Made by a program: the position numbers and the translations under genes
The notes under the pieces: model-generated
What the model was told of the DNA's origin: nothing
Seen by the model: only the letters and a program-made list of their open reading frames with translations
Databases searched by the model: none
Assembly: GCA_950060715.1 (NCBI GenBank)
Contig: CATLVA010000099.1
Location: 1-6,239, forward strand
From: an uncultured Oligoflexia bacterium
GTDB taxonomy: Bacteria; Bdellovibrionota; Bacteriovoracia; Bacteriovoracales; Bacteriovoracaceae
DNA length: 6,239 bases
Reading direction: 5' to 3'
Shown here: piece after piece, positions 6,046 through 6,239 of the stretch
Layout of the letters: each line of letters begins with the position of its first letter
Numbering within the stretch: the stretch's first letter is position 1

Positions 6046-6239
6046 TCAAAACCTGGCAATAAATGCCCCTGAATTGTGAACCGAATAGCTATCAACCTCC
6101 AATTCATCCCACTCTTTTATCCAGGCTCTTAGCTTCCAACCGGAAATTGTAGCATCAAATACGATCAACTTTGGACTGAATAATTTATCCAATTGTTCTG
6201 CACTTCTTTTGGTATCCACTGAAATGATCAGCCAATCAA
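6046..6239 (-). CDS. ComEC/Rec2-like protein, C-terminal fragment (runs off right edge)
   Basis: Reading from the right edge, 63 codons end in TGA at 6046-6048. The sequence DWLIISVDTKRS, then a helix, SPKLIVFDATIS-W, a second helix (WKLRAWIKEWDELEV) and the ending VHNSGAFIARF resemble the last strands and helices of the metallo-beta-lactamase-like domain that closes ComEC/Rec2 proteins. The shape P-x-L-I-V-F-D-A-T-x-S-x-W with a final S-G-A-F is what I associate with Bacteroidota versions. ComEC forms the inner-membrane channel for single-stranded DNA uptake, and some clades carry it without proven competence. The metal-binding residues and membrane part lie outside the window. The assignment depends on fold-level resemblance in a short fragment. 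Bases 5985-6045, between this stop and the proposed breakpoint, show no gene. Confidence 0.5.
   Translation of the reverse strand, partial: DWLIISVDTKRSAEQLDKLFSPKLIVFDATISGWKLRAWIKEWDELEVDSYSVHNSGAFIARF

Noticed and set aside
1..6239. CRISPR arrays, tRNA or rRNA genes, insertion-sequence ends, phage or toxin-antitoxin genes
   Set aside because: I read both strands for repeated units, cloverleaf-like stretches, transposase motifs and small paired genes, and saw none.

Overview
The window reads as a low-GC, gram-negative chromosome segment with small, tightly packed genes. The mix of genes (phenylalanine hydroxylase with its pterin dehydratase, a membrane-anchored FHA protein, an exported c-type cytochrome with a TPR-like tail, an exported subtilase) suggests a Bdellovibrionota-type organism such as the Bacteriovorax/Halobacteriovorax group. 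That placement is inferred from protein character alone. The last 200-250 bases look different and may come from another lineage, possibly Bacteroidota.

Layout. Bases 1-336 (minus) hold the N-terminal part of an exported S8 subtilisin-like protease that runs off the left edge. Bases 397-1047 (minus) encode dephospho-CoA kinase (coaE). A 49-base divergent gap with a perfect AT-rich palindrome separates coaE from a rightward operon of four genes: phhA (1097-1921), phhB (1915-2172), a one-pass membrane protein with an FHA domain (2169-3350) and an FAD-dependent lipoamide-dehydrogenase-like oxidoreductase (3347-4744). The four genes overlap by 7, 4 and 4 bases, so they are probably translationally coupled. 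A hairpin followed by a T run at the end of the fourth gene is a credible terminator. Converging on it, and overlapping its last 17 bases, is a minus-strand gene (4728-5849) for an exported protein with one CXXCH haem site, a cytochrome c'-like N-terminal half and a TPR-like segment.

The right end is the odd part. A plus-strand reading frame at 5919 starts with a good ribosome binding site and 22 residues like the N-terminus of a PaaI/YdiI-type hotdog thioesterase. It then loses all resemblance and stops at 6035. Facing it, 6046-6239 (minus) is the C-terminal end of a ComEC/Rec2-like protein of Bacteroidota flavour. The simplest reading is a breakpoint near 5985, either a genuine rearrangement or an assembly chimera.

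How the genes work together. PhhA hydroxylates phenylalanine to tyrosine using tetrahydropterin, and PhhB dehydrates the 4a-hydroxypterin that results. The cycle then needs a reductase for quinonoid dihydropterin. No classical one is in the window, but a pyridine-nucleotide flavoenzyme sits in the same operon. Nothing here looks like a defence system, mobile element, CRISPR array or RNA gene.
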